NCBI RefSeq assembly: GCF_051401765.1
Contig: NW_027480423.1
Location: forward strand, 1,860,001 to 1,924,000
From: Calliopsis andreniformis
Lineage: Eukaryota > Arthropoda > Insecta > Hymenoptera > Andrenidae
Direction of reading: 5' to 3'
Length of the DNA stretch: 64,000 nucleotides
Shown piece by piece: positions 14,506 through 26,552 of this stretch; positions within the stretch are counted from its first letter, which is position 1; each line of letters opens with the position of its first letter. The notes under the pieces were generated by a model that saw nothing but the letters and a program-made list of their open reading frames with translations, did not search any database and had not been told where the DNA came from. The position numbers were made by a program, and so were the translations under genes.

Positions 14506-17500
14506 GGCCTTAGAAGTGAACGCCAGAAGCATAAAATTCAATAAGGATGCAACAGTTTTTCCATCGTATAGCAGGAATAACTGCAAACAGTGTGAAAGTA
14601 CTGGTCATTTCTACGTTCCGGGTAACCTAGGCTTCACTCTAGGGCGTTGCTCCACAAGATCAAACAGTTAGTTCCTTAGAAGTCAACGCCCGAAGCATAA
14701 AATACAAAATAAATAGAACAGTTTTTCCATAGTATAAAACGAATAATGGCAACCAGTGTGAAAGTTATGATCATTTCTACGTTCCGGCAACCTAGGCTTC
14801 ACCCCAGGGCGTTGTTCCACCAGATCGAATAGTTAGGGCCTAAGAAGTGAACGCCAGCAGCATAAAATACAATATAAATACAACAGATCTTCCATCATAT
14901 AAAACGAATAATTGCAACCAGTATGAAAGTTATGGTCATTTCTACGTTTCGGGCAACCTAGGCTTCACTCTATGGCGTTCTTCCACCACATCGAATAGCA
15001 GCGGCCTCAGAAGTCAACGCCTGAAGCATAAAATACAGTGAAAATACAACAGTCTTTTCATCCTATAACAGGAATAATTGCAACCAGTTTGAAAGTGATG
15101 GTCATTTCTACGTTCCCGGGAACCTAGGCTTCACTCTAGGGCGTTGCTCCACCAGATCGAATAGTTAGTGCCTTAGAAGTCAACGCCAGAAACATAAAAT
15201 ACAATATAAACACAACAGTTTTTCCATCGTATAAAACGAATAATTGCTACCAGTAAGGAAGTGATGGTCATTTCTATGTTCCGGGCAACCTAGGCCTCAC
15301 TCTAGGGCGTTGCTCCACCAGATTGAATCGTTAGGGCCTTAGAAGTCAACACCAGAATCATAAAATACAATAAAGATGCAACAGCTTTTCCATCGTATTA
15401 AACGAATAATTACAACCAGTGTGAATGTTATGGACATTTCTACATTCCGAGCAACCTAGGCTTCACTCTAGAGCGTTGCTCCACCAGATCGAATAGTTAG
15501 TGCCTTAGAAGTCAACGCCAGAAGCATAAAATACAATATAAATACAACAGTTTCTCCATCATATAAAACGAATAATTGCAACCAGTATGAAAGTTATGGT
15601 TATGTCTACGTTCCGCGCAACCCAGGCTTCACTCTATGGCGTTCTTCCTCCACATCGAATAGCTACGGCCTCAGAAGTCAACGCCTGAAGCATAAAATAC
15701 AATAAAAATACAACAGTCTTTCCATCCTATAACAGGAACAATTGCAACCAGTTTGAAAGCGATGGTCATTTCTACGTTCCGGGGAACCTAGGCTTCACTC
15801 TAGGGCGGTACTCCACCAGATCGAATAGTTAGTGCCTTAGAAGTCAACGCCAGAAACGTAAAATACAATATAAACACAACAGTTTTTCCTTCGTATAAAA
15901 CGAATAATTGCTACCAGTATGGAAGTGATGGTCATTTCTACGTTCCGGGCAACCTAGGCCTCACTCTAGGGCGTTGTTCCACCAGATTGAATTGATAGGG
16001 CCTAAGAAATCAACGCCAGAAGCATAAAATACAATATAAATATAACAGTTTTTCCATCGTATAAAACGAGTAATTTCAACCAGTGTGAATGTTATGGTCA
16101 TTTCTACATTCGGAGCAACCTAGGCTTCACTCTAGGGCGTTGATCCACCATATAGAATAGTTAGGGCCTTAGAAGTCAACGCCAGAAGCATAAAATTCAA
16201 TAAAGATGCAACAGTTTTTCCATCGTATAGCACTAATAACTGTAAACAGTGTGAAAGTACTGGTCATTTCTACGTTCCGTGTAACCTAGGCTTCACTCTA
16301 GGGCGTTGTTCCACCAGATCGAACAGTTAGGACCTAAGAAGGCAACGCCAGAAGCATAAAATACAAAATAAAAAGAACAGTCTTTCCATCGTATAAAACG
16401 AATAATAGCAACCAGTGTGAAAGTTATGATCATTTCTACGTTCCGGCAACCTAGGCTTCACTCCATGGCGTTCTTCCACCACATCGAATAGCTGCGGCCT
16501 CAGAAGTCAACGCCTGAAGCATAAAATACAAAATAAATGGAACTGTTTTTCCATCGTATAAAACGAATAATTGCAACCAGTATGAAAGTTAACGTCATTT
16601 CTACGTTCCGGGCAGCCTAGGCTTCACTCTAGGGCGTTGCTCCACCAGATCGAATAGTTAGGGCCTTAGAAGTCAACGTCAGTATCATAAAATACTATAA
16701 AGATGCAACAGCTTTTCCATCGTATTAAACGAATAATTTCAACCAGTGTGAATGTTATGGTCATTTCTACATTCCGAGCAACCTAGGCTTCACTCTAGGG
16801 CGTTGATCCAACAGATTGAATAGTTAGGGCCTTCGCAGTCAACGCCCGAAGCATAAAATACAATATAAATACAACAGTTTTTCCATCATATAACAGGAAT
16901 AATTGCAACCAGTTTGAAAGTGATGGTCATTTCTACGTTCCGGGCAACCTGGGCTTCACTCTTGAGCGTTGCTCCACCAGATCGAATAGCTAGTGCCTTA
17001 GAAGCCAACGCCAGAAGCATAAAATACAATATAAATACAACAGTTTTTCCATCGTATAAAACGAATAATTGCAACCAGTATGAAAGTTATGGTCATTTCT
17101 ACGTTCCGGGCAACCTAGGCTTCACTCTATGGCGTTCTTCCACTACATCGAATAGCAACGGCCTCAGAAGTCAACGCCTGAAGCATAAAATACAATAAAA
17201 ATACAACAGTCTTTCCGTCCTATAACAGGAATAATTGCAACCCGTGTGTAAGTGATGGTCATTTGTACGTTCCAGGCAACCTAGGCTCCACTCTAGGGCG
17301 TTGTTCCACCAGATCGAATTGTTAGGGCCTAAGAAGTCAATGCCAGAAGCATAAGATATAATATAAATATAACAGTTTTTCCATCTATAGAACGAATAAT
17401 AGCAACCAGTGTGAAAGTTATGGTCACTAACTACGTTCCGGGCAACCTAGGCTTCACACTAGGGCGTTGATCCACCAGATAGAATAGTTAGGGCCTTAGA

Positions 17501-17790
17501 AGTCAACGCCAGAAGCATAAAATACAATAAAAATACAACAGTCTTTCCATCCTATAACAGGAATAATTGCAACCCTTGTGAAAGTGATGGTCATTTGTAC
17601 GTTCCAGGCAACCTAGGTATCACTCTAGGGCGTTGTTCCACCAGATCGAATTGTTAGGGCCTAAGAAGTCAACGCCAGAAGCATAAGATACAATATAAAT
17701 ATAACAGTTTTTCCATCGTATAGAACGAATAATTGCAACCAGTGTGAAAGTGATGGTCATTTCTACGTTCCGGGCAACGTAGGCTTCAGT
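14197..17790 (+). repeat. Segment Y, copy 1 (5,476-bp duplication)
   Basis: Nearly identical to 19673-23266 at offset 5,476 bp (33 monomers with two one-base deletions). A by-eye comparison of 3.59 kb finds only about ten single-base differences, for example ccatatag against ccagatag near 16150, cttcgcag against cttcggag near 16838, and gatata against gataca near 17359. It contains a P1-class monomer at 16925. The upstream limit is where 14197 and 19673 begin to agree; the downstream limit is the change after about 17790. Confidence 0.88.
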
Positions 17791-18254
17791 CTAGGGCGTT
17801 GTTCCACCAGATCGAACAGTTAGGGCCTAAGAAGGCAACGCCAGAAGCATAAAATACGATATAAATATAACAGTTTTTCCATCGTATAGAACGAATAATA
17901 GCATCCAGTGTGACAGTTATGGTCATTTCTACGTTCCGGGCAACCTAGGCTTCACCCCAGGTCGTTCTTGCACCAGATCGAATAGTTAGGGCCTAAGAAG
18001 TGAACGCCAGTAGCATAAAATACAATATAAATACAACAGTTCTTCCATCATATAAAACGAATAATTGCAACCAGTATGAAAGTTATGGTCATTTCTACGT
18101 TCCGGGCAACCCAGGCTTCACTCTGTGGCGTTCTTCCACCACATCGAATAGCTACGGCCTCAGAAGTCAACGCCTGAAGCCTAGAATACAATAAAAATAC
18201 AACAGTCTTTCCATCCTATAACAGGAATAATAGCAACCAGTTTGAAAGTGATGG
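17790..18254 (+). repeat. Link between Y copy 1 and X copy 2
   Basis: About three ordinary 166-bp monomers connecting two duplicated blocks. They include a P9/P4-like pair with aacccaggcttcactctgtgg near 18108. The order resembles 12650-13100. No other feature is visible. Confidence 0.7.
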
Positions 18255-19672
18255 TCATTTCTACGTTCCGGGGAACCTAGGCCTCACTCTAGGGCGTTGC
18301 TCCACCAGATCGAATAGTTAGTGCCTTAGAAGTCAACGCCAGAAGCATAAAATACAATTTAAACACAACAGTTTTTCCATCGTATAAAACGAATAATTGC
18401 TACCAGTATGGAAGTGATGGTCATTTCTACGTTCCGGGCAACCTATGCCTCACTCTAGGGCGTTGTTCCACCAGATTGAATGGTTAGGGCCTAAGAAATC
18501 AACGCCAGAAGCATAAAATACAATATAAATATAACAGTTTTTCCATCGTATAAAACGAATAATTTCAACCAGTGTGAATGTTATGGTCATTTCTACATTC
18601 GGAGCAACCTAGGCTTCACTCTAGGGCGTTGATCCACTAGATAGAATAGTTAGGGCCTTAGAAGTCAACGCCAGAAGCATAAAATTCAATAAAGATGCAA
18701 CAGTTTTTCCATCGTATGGCAGGAATAACTGCAAACAGTATGGAAGTGATGGTCATTTCTACGTTCCGGGCAACCTAGGCCTCACTCTAGGGCGTTGTTC
18801 CACCAGATTGAATAGTTAGGGCCTAAGAAATCAACGCCAGAAGCATAAAATACAATATAAATATAACAGTTTTTCCATCGTATAAAACGAATAATTTCAA
18901 CCAGTGTGAATGTTATGGCCATTTCTATATTCCGAGCAACCTAGGCTTCACTCTATGGCGTTCTTCCACCACATCGAATAGCTACGGCCTCAGAAGTCAA
19001 CGCCTGAAGCATAGAATACAATAAAAATTCAACAGTCTTTCCATCCTATAACTGGAATAATTGCAACCCGTGTGAAAGTGATGGTCATTTGTACGTTCCA
19101 GGCAACCTAGGCTTCACTCTAGGGCGTTGTTCCACCAGATCGAATTGTTAGGGCCTAAGAAGTCAACGCCAGAAGCATAAAATACAATATAAATACAACA
19201 GTTTTTCCATCATATAAAACGAGTAATTGCAACCAGTATGAAAGTTGTGGTCATTTCTACTTTCCGGGCAACCCAGGCTACACCCTAGGGCGTTGCTCCA
19301 ACAGATCGAATAGTTAGTGCCTTAGAAGTCCACGGCTGAAGCATAAAATACAAAATAAATAGAACTGTTTTTCCGTCGTATAAAACGAATAATTGCAACC
19401 GGTATGAAAGTTAACGTCATTTCTACGTTCCGGGCAACCTAGGCTTCACACTAGGGCGTTGATCCACCAGATAGAATCGTTAGGGCCTCAGAAGTCAACG
19501 CCTGAAGCATAGTATACAATAAAAATACAACAGTCTTTCCATCCTATAACTGGAATAATTGCAACCCGTGTGAAGATGATGGTCATTTGTACGTTCCAGG
19601 CAACCTAGGCATCACTCTATGGCGTTCTTCCACTACATCGAATAGCAACGGCCTCAGAAGTCAACGCCTGAA
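18254..19672 (+). repeat. Segment X, copy 2, plus three extra monomers
   Basis: 18254-19482 matches 13277-14505. From there to 19672 lie monomers absent at the equivalent place in copy 1, which explains why X is offset by 4,977 bp but Y by 5,476 bp (a difference of 499 bp, three monomers). The tactttccgggcaaccc marker occurs at 19246 and again at about 19745. Confidence 0.78.
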
Positions 19673-22600
19673 GCATAAAATACAATATAAATACAACAGT
19701 TTTTCCATCATATAAAACGAGTAATTGCAACCAGTACGAAAGTTGTGGTCATTTCTACTTTCCGGGCAACCCAGGCTACACCCTAGGGCGTTGCTACAAC
19801 AGATCGAATAGTTAGTGCCTTAGAAGTCCACGGCCGAAGCATAAAATACAAAATAAATAGAACTGTTTTTCCGTCGTATAAAACGAATAATTGCAACCAG
19901 TATGAAAGTTAACGTCATTTCTACGCTCCGGGCAACCTAGGCTTCACACTAGGGCGTTGATCCACCAGATAGAATAGTTAGGGCCTTAGAAGTGAACGCC
20001 AGAAGCATAAAATTCAATAAGGATGCAACAGTTTTTCCATCGTATAGCAGGAATAACTGCAAACAGTGTGAAAGTACTGGTCATTTCTACGTTCCGGGTA
20101 ACCTAGGCTTCACTCTAGGGCGTTGCTCCACAAGATCAAACAGTTAGTTCCTTAGAAGTCAACGCCCGAAGCATAAAATACAAAATAAATAGAACAGTTT
20201 TTCCATAGTATAAAACGAATAATGGCAACCAGTGTGAAAGTTATGATCATTTCTACGTTCCGGCAACCTAGGCTTCACCCCAGGGCGTTGTTCCACCAGA
20301 TCGAATAGTTAGGGCCTAAGAAGTGAACGCCAGCAGCATAAAATACAATATAAATACAACAGATCTTCCATCATATAAAACGAATAATTGCAACCAGTAT
20401 GAAAGTTATGGTCATTTCTACGTTTCGGGCAACCTAGGCTTCACTCTATGGCGTTCTTCCACCACATCGAATAGCAGCGGCCTCAGAAGTCAACGCCTGA
20501 AGCATAAAATACAGTGAAAATACAACAGTCTTTTCATCCTATAACAGGAATAATTGCAACCAGTTTGAAAGTGATGGTCATTTCTACGTTCCCGGGAACC
20601 TAGGCTTCACTCTAGGGCGTTGCTCCACCAGATCGAATAGTTAGTGCCTTAGAAGTCAACGCCAGAAACATAAAATACAATATAAACACAACAGTTTTTC
20701 CATCGTATAAAACGAATAATTGCTACCAGTAAGGAAGTGATGGTCATTTCTATGTTCCGGGCAACCTAGGCCTCACTCTAGGGCGTTGTTCCACCAGATT
20801 GAATCGTTAGGGCCTTAGAAGTCAACACCAGAATCATAAAATACAATAAAGATGCAACAGCTTTTCCATCGTATTAAACGAATAATTACAACCAGTGTGA
20901 ATGTTATGGACATTTCTACATTCCGAGCAACCTAGGCTTCACTCTAGAGCGTTGCTCCACCAGATCGAATAGTTAGTGCCTTAGAAGTCAACGCCAGAAG
21001 CATAAAATACACTATAAATACAACAGTTTTTCCATCATATAAAACGAATAATTGCAACCAGTATGAAAGTTATGGTTATGTCTACGTTCCGCGCAACCCA
21101 GGCTTCACTCTATGGCGTTCTTCCTCCACATCGAATAGCTACGGCCTCAGAAGTCAACGCCTGAAGCATAAAATACAATAAAAATACAACAGTCTTTCCA
21201 TCCTATAACAGGAACAATTGCAACCAGTTTGAAAGCGATGGTCATTTCTACGTTCCGGGGAACCTAGGCTTCACTCTAGGGCGGTACTCCACCAGATCGA
21301 ATAGTTAGTGCCTTAGAAGTCAACGCCAGAAACGTAAAATACAATATAAACACAACAGTTTTTCCTTCGTATAAAACGAATAATTGCTACCAGTATGGAA
21401 GTGATGGTCATTTCTACGTTCCGGGCAACCTAGGCCTCACTCTAGGGCGTTGTTCCACCAGATTGAATTGATAGGGCCTAAGAAATCAACGCCAGAAGCA
21501 TAAAATACAATATAAATATAACAGTTTTTCCATCGTATAAAACGAGTAATTTCAACCAGTGTGAATGTTATGGTCATTTCTACATTCGGAGCAACCTAGG
21601 CTTCACTCTAGGGCGTTGATCCACCAGATAGAATAGTTAGGGCCTTAGAAGTCAACGCCAGAAGCATAAAATTCAATAAAGATGCAACAGTTTTTCCATC
21701 GTATAGCACTAATAACTGTAAACAGTGTGAAAGTACTGGTCATTTCTACGTTCCGTGTAACCTAGGCTTCACTCTAGGGCGTTGTTCCACCAGATCGAAC
21801 AGTTAGGACCTAAGAAGGCAACGCCAGAAGCATAAAATACAAAATAAAAAGAACAGTCTTTCCATCGTATAAAACGAATAATAGCAACCAGTGTGAAAGT
21901 TATGATCATTTCTACGTTCCGGCAACCTAGGCTTCACTCCATGGCGTTCTTCCACCACATCGAATAGCTGCGGCCTCAGAAGTCAACGCCTGAAGCATAA
22001 AATACAAAATAAATGGAACTGTTTTTCCATCGTATAAAACGAATAATTGCAACCAGTATGAAAGTTAACGTCATTTCTACGTTCCGGGCAGCCTAGGCTT
22101 CACTCTAGGGCGTTGCTCCACCAGATCGAATAGTTAGGGCCTTAGAAGTCAACGTCAGTATCATAAAATACTATAAAGATGCAACAGCTTTTCCATCGTA
22201 TTAAACGAATAATTTCAACCAGTGTGAATGTTATGGTCATTTCTACATTCCGAGCAACCTAGGCTTCACTCTAGGGCGTTGATCCAACAGATTGAATAGT
22301 TAGGGCCTTCGGAGTCAACGCCCGAAGCATAAAATACAATATAAATACAACAGTTTTTCCATCATATAACAGGAATAATTGCAACCAGTTTGAAAGTGAT
22401 GGTCATTTCTACGTTCCGGGCAACCTGGGCTTCACTCTTGAGCGTTGCTCCACCAGATCGAATAGCTAGTGCCTTAGAAGCCAACGCCAGAAGCATAAAA
22501 TACAATATAAATACAACAGTTTTTCCATCGTATAAAACGAATAATTGCAACCAGTATGAAAGTTATGGTCATTTCTACGTTCCGGGCAACCTAGGCTTCA

Positions 22601-23266
22601 CTCTATGGCGTTCTTCCACTACATCGAATAGCAACGGCCTCAGAAGTCAACGCCTGAAGCATAAAATACAATAAAAATACAACAGTCTTTCCGTCCTATA
22701 ACAGGAATAATTGCAACCCGTGTGTAAGTGATGGTCATTTGTACGTTCCAGGCAACCTAGGCTCCACTCTAGGGCGTTGTTCCACCAGATCGAATTGTTA
22801 GGGCCTAAGAAGTCAATGCCAGAAGCATAAGATACAATATAAATATAACAGTTTTTCCATCTATAGAACGAATAATAGCAACCAGTGTGAAAGTTATGGT
22901 CACTAACTACGTTCCGGGCAACCTAGGCTTCACACTAGGGCGTTGATCCACCAGATAGAATAGTTAGGGCCTTAGAAGTCAACGCCAGAAGCATAAAATA
23001 CAATAAAAATACAACAGTCTTTCCATCCTATAACAGGAATAATTGCAACCCTTGTGAAAGTGATGGTCATTTGTACGTTCCAGGCAACCTAGGTATCACT
23101 CTAGGGCGTTGTTCCACCAGATCGAATTGTTAGGGCCTAAGAAGTCAACGCCAGAAGCATAAGATACAATATAAATATAACAGTTTTTCCATCGTATAGA
23201 ACGAATAATTGCAACCAGTGTGAAAGTGATGGTCATTTCTACGTTCCGGGCAACGTAGGCTTCACT
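19673..23266 (+). repeat. Segment Y, copy 2
   Basis: Partner of 14197-17790. It contains a P1-class monomer at 22401, 5,476 bp from 16925. Within it, the P6/P7-like series at 20740-21000 and the cacaacagtttttccttcg variant (about 21352) are shared with the third copy near 53 kb. Confidence 0.88.
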
Positions 23267-25100
23267 CTAGGGCGTTGTTCTTCCAGATCGAACACTTAGG
23301 GCCTAAGAAGGCACCGCCAGAAGCATAAAATACAATATAAATATAACAGTTTTTCCATCGTATAAAACGAATGATAGCAATCAGTGTGAAAGTTATGGTC
23401 ATTTCTACGTTCCGGGCAACCTAGGCTTCACCCTAGGTCGTTGCTCCAACAGATTGAATAGTTAGGGCCTTAGCAGTCAACGCCCGAAGCATAAAATACA
23501 ATATAAATACAACAGTTTTTCCATCATATAACAGGAATAATTGCAACCAGTTTGAAAGTGATGGTCATTTCTACGTTCCGGGCAACCTAGGCTTCACTCT
23601 AGAGCGTTGCTCCACCAGATCGAATAGTTAGTGCCTTAGAAGTCAACGCCAGAAGCATAAAATACAATATAAATACAACAGTTTTTCCATCGTATAAAGC
23701 GAATAATTGCAACCAGTATGAAAGTTATGGTCATTTCTACGTTCCGGGCAACCTAGGCTTCACTCTATGGCGTTCTTCCACCACATCGAATAGCTGCGGC
23801 CTCAGATGTCAACGCCTGAAGCATAAAATACAAAATAAATAGAACTGTTTTTCCATCGTATAAAACGAATAATTGCAACCAGTATGAAAGTTAACGTCAT
23901 TTCTACGTTCCGGGCAACCTAGGTTTCACTCTAGGGCGTTGCTCCACCAGGTCGAATAGTTAGGGCCTTAGAAGTCAACGCCAGAATCATAAAACACAAT
24001 AAAGATGCAACAGCTTTTCCATCGTATTAAACGAATAATTTCAACCAGTGTGAATGTTATGGTCATGTCTACATTCCGAGCAACCTAGGCTTCACTCTAG
24101 GGCGTTGATCCAACAGATTGAATAGTTAGGGCCTTAGCAGTCAACGCCAGAAGCATAAAATTCAATAAAGATGCAACAGTTTTTCCATCGTATAGCAGGA
24201 ATAACTGCAAACAGTGTGAAAGTACTGGTCATTTCTACGTTCCGGGTAACCTAGGCTTCACTCTAGGGCGTTGTTCCACCAGATGGAACAGTTAGGGCCT
24301 AAGAAGGCAACGCCACAAGCATAAAATACAATATAAATATAACAGTTTTTCCATCGTATAAAACGAATAATAGCAACCAGTGTGAAAGCTACGGTCATTT
24401 CTACGTTCCGGGCAACCTAGGCTTCACCCCAGGTAGTTGTTCCACCAGACCGAATAGTTAGGGCCTAAGAAGTGAACGCCAGCAGCATAAAATACAATAT
24501 AAATACAACAGTTCTTCCATCATATAAAACGGATAATTGCAACCAGTATGAAAGTTATGGTCATTTTTACGTTCCGGGCAACCTAGGCTTCACTCTATGG
24601 CGTTCTTCCACTACATCGAATAGCTACGGCCTCAGAATTCAACGCCTGAAGCGTAAAATACAATAAAAATACAACAGTCTTTCCATCCTATAACTGGAAT
24701 AATTGCAACCCGTATGAAAGTGATGGTCATTTGTACGTTCCAGGCAACCTAGGCTTCACTCTAGGGCGTTGTTCCACCAGATCGAATTGTTAGGGCCTAA
24801 GAAGTCAACGCCAGAAGCATAAGATACAATATAAATATAACAGTTTTTCCATCGTATAGAACGGATAATAGCATCCAGTGTGAAACTTATGGTCATTTCT
24901 ACGTTCCGGGCAACCTAGGCTTCACTGTAGGGCGTTGCTTCACCAGATCAAACAGTTAGTTCCTTAGAAGTCAACGCCCGAAGCATAAAATACAAAATAA
25001 ATAGAACAGTTTCTCCATAGTATAAAACGAATAATGGCAACCGGTGTGAAAGTTATGATCATTTCTACGTTCCGGCAACCTAGGCTTCACCCCAGGGCGT
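23266..25100 (+). repeat. Monomer series following Y copy 2
   Basis: 23266-23790 continues the homology with 54950-55470 (shared ttcttccagatcgaacactt). The rest is ordinary monomers, including a P9/P4 pair near 24470 that resembles the one at 5394 with the same atttttacgttcc variant. All satellite. Confidence 0.78.
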
Positions 25101-26552
25101 TGTTCCACCAGATCGAATAGTTAGGGCATAAGAAGTCAACGCCAGAAGCATAAAATAGAATATAAATACAACAGTTTTTCAATCGTATAAAACGAGTAAT
25201 TGCAACCAGTATGAAAGTTAAAGTCATTTATACGTTCCGGGCAACCTAGGCTTCACCCTAGGGTGTTGCTCCAACAGATTGAATAGTTAGCGCCTTAGAA
25301 GTCAACGCCGGAAGCATAAAATGCAATAAAAATACAACAGTTTCTCCATCGTATAAAAGGATTAATTGCAACCAGTTTGAAAGTGATGGTCACTTCTACG
25401 TTCCGGGCAACCTAGGCCTCACTCTAGGGCGTTGTTCCACCAGATCGAACAGTTAGGGCCTAAGAAGGCTACGCCAGAAGCATAAAATACAAAATAAATA
25501 GAACAGCTTTTCGATCGTATAAAACGAATAATAGCAACCAGTGTGAAAGTTATGATCATTTCTACGTTCCGGCAACCTAGGCTTCACCCCAGGGCGTTGT
25601 TCCACCAGATCGAATAGTTAGGGCCTAAGAAGTGAACGCCAGCAGAATAAAATATAATATAAATACAACAGTTCTTCCATCATATAAAACGAATAATTGC
25701 AACCAGTATGAAAGTTATGGTCATTTCTACGTTCCGGGCAACCTAGGCTTCACTCTATGGCGTTCTTCCACCACATCGAATAGCTGCGGCCTCAGAAGTC
25801 AACGCCTGAAGCATAAAATACAGTAAAAATACAACAGTCTTTCCATCCTATAACAGGAATAATTGCAACCCTTGTGAAAGTGACGGTCATTTGTACGTTC
25901 CAGGCAACCTAGGCATCACTCTAGGGCGTTGTTCCACCAGATCGAATTGTTAGGGCCTAAGAAGTCAACGCCACAAGCATAAGATACAATATAAATATAA
26001 CAGTTATTCCATCGTATAGAAAGAATAATAGCAACCAGTGTGAAAATTATGGTCATTTCTACGTTCCGGGCAACCTAGGCTTCACGCCTAGAGCGTTGCT
26101 CCACCAGATCGAATAGTTAGTGCCTTAGAAGTCAACGCCAGAAGCATAAAATACAATATAAATACAACAGTCTTTCCATCATATAAAACGAATAATTTCA
26201 ACCAGTGTGAATGTTATGGTCATTTCTACATTCGGAGCAACCTAGGCTTCACTCTAGGGCGTTGTTCCACCAGATTGAATAGTTAGGGCCTAAGAAATCA
26301 ACGCCAGAAGCATGAAATTCAATAAAGATGCATCAGTTTTTCCATCGTATAGCAGGAATAACTGCAAACAGTGTGAAAGTACTGGTCATTTCTACGTTCC
26401 GGGTAACCTGGGCTTCACTCTAGGGCGTTGTTCCACCAGATCGAACAGTTAGAGCCTAAGAAGACAACGCCAGAAGCATAAAATACAAAATAAATAGAAC
26501 AGTCTTTCCATCGTATAAAACGAATAATAGCAACCAGTGTGAAAGTTATGAT
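25100..26552 (+). repeat. Transition block with six-monomer spacing
   Basis: About 25440-25920 matches about 26436-26900 at offset 996 bp (6 x 166), both with the P9-like gtgaacgccagcagaataaa followed by a P4-like monomer. Near 26085 one monomer has an inserted base (ttcacgcctagagc), one of the few length gains in the window. Confidence 0.75.

Noticed and set aside
1..20000. Identity with a named satellite family, for example oyster ~166-bp or primate alpha satellite.
   Set aside because: Only the monomer length is similar; I recognise no matching sequence. A search with one monomer against satellite libraries would decide.
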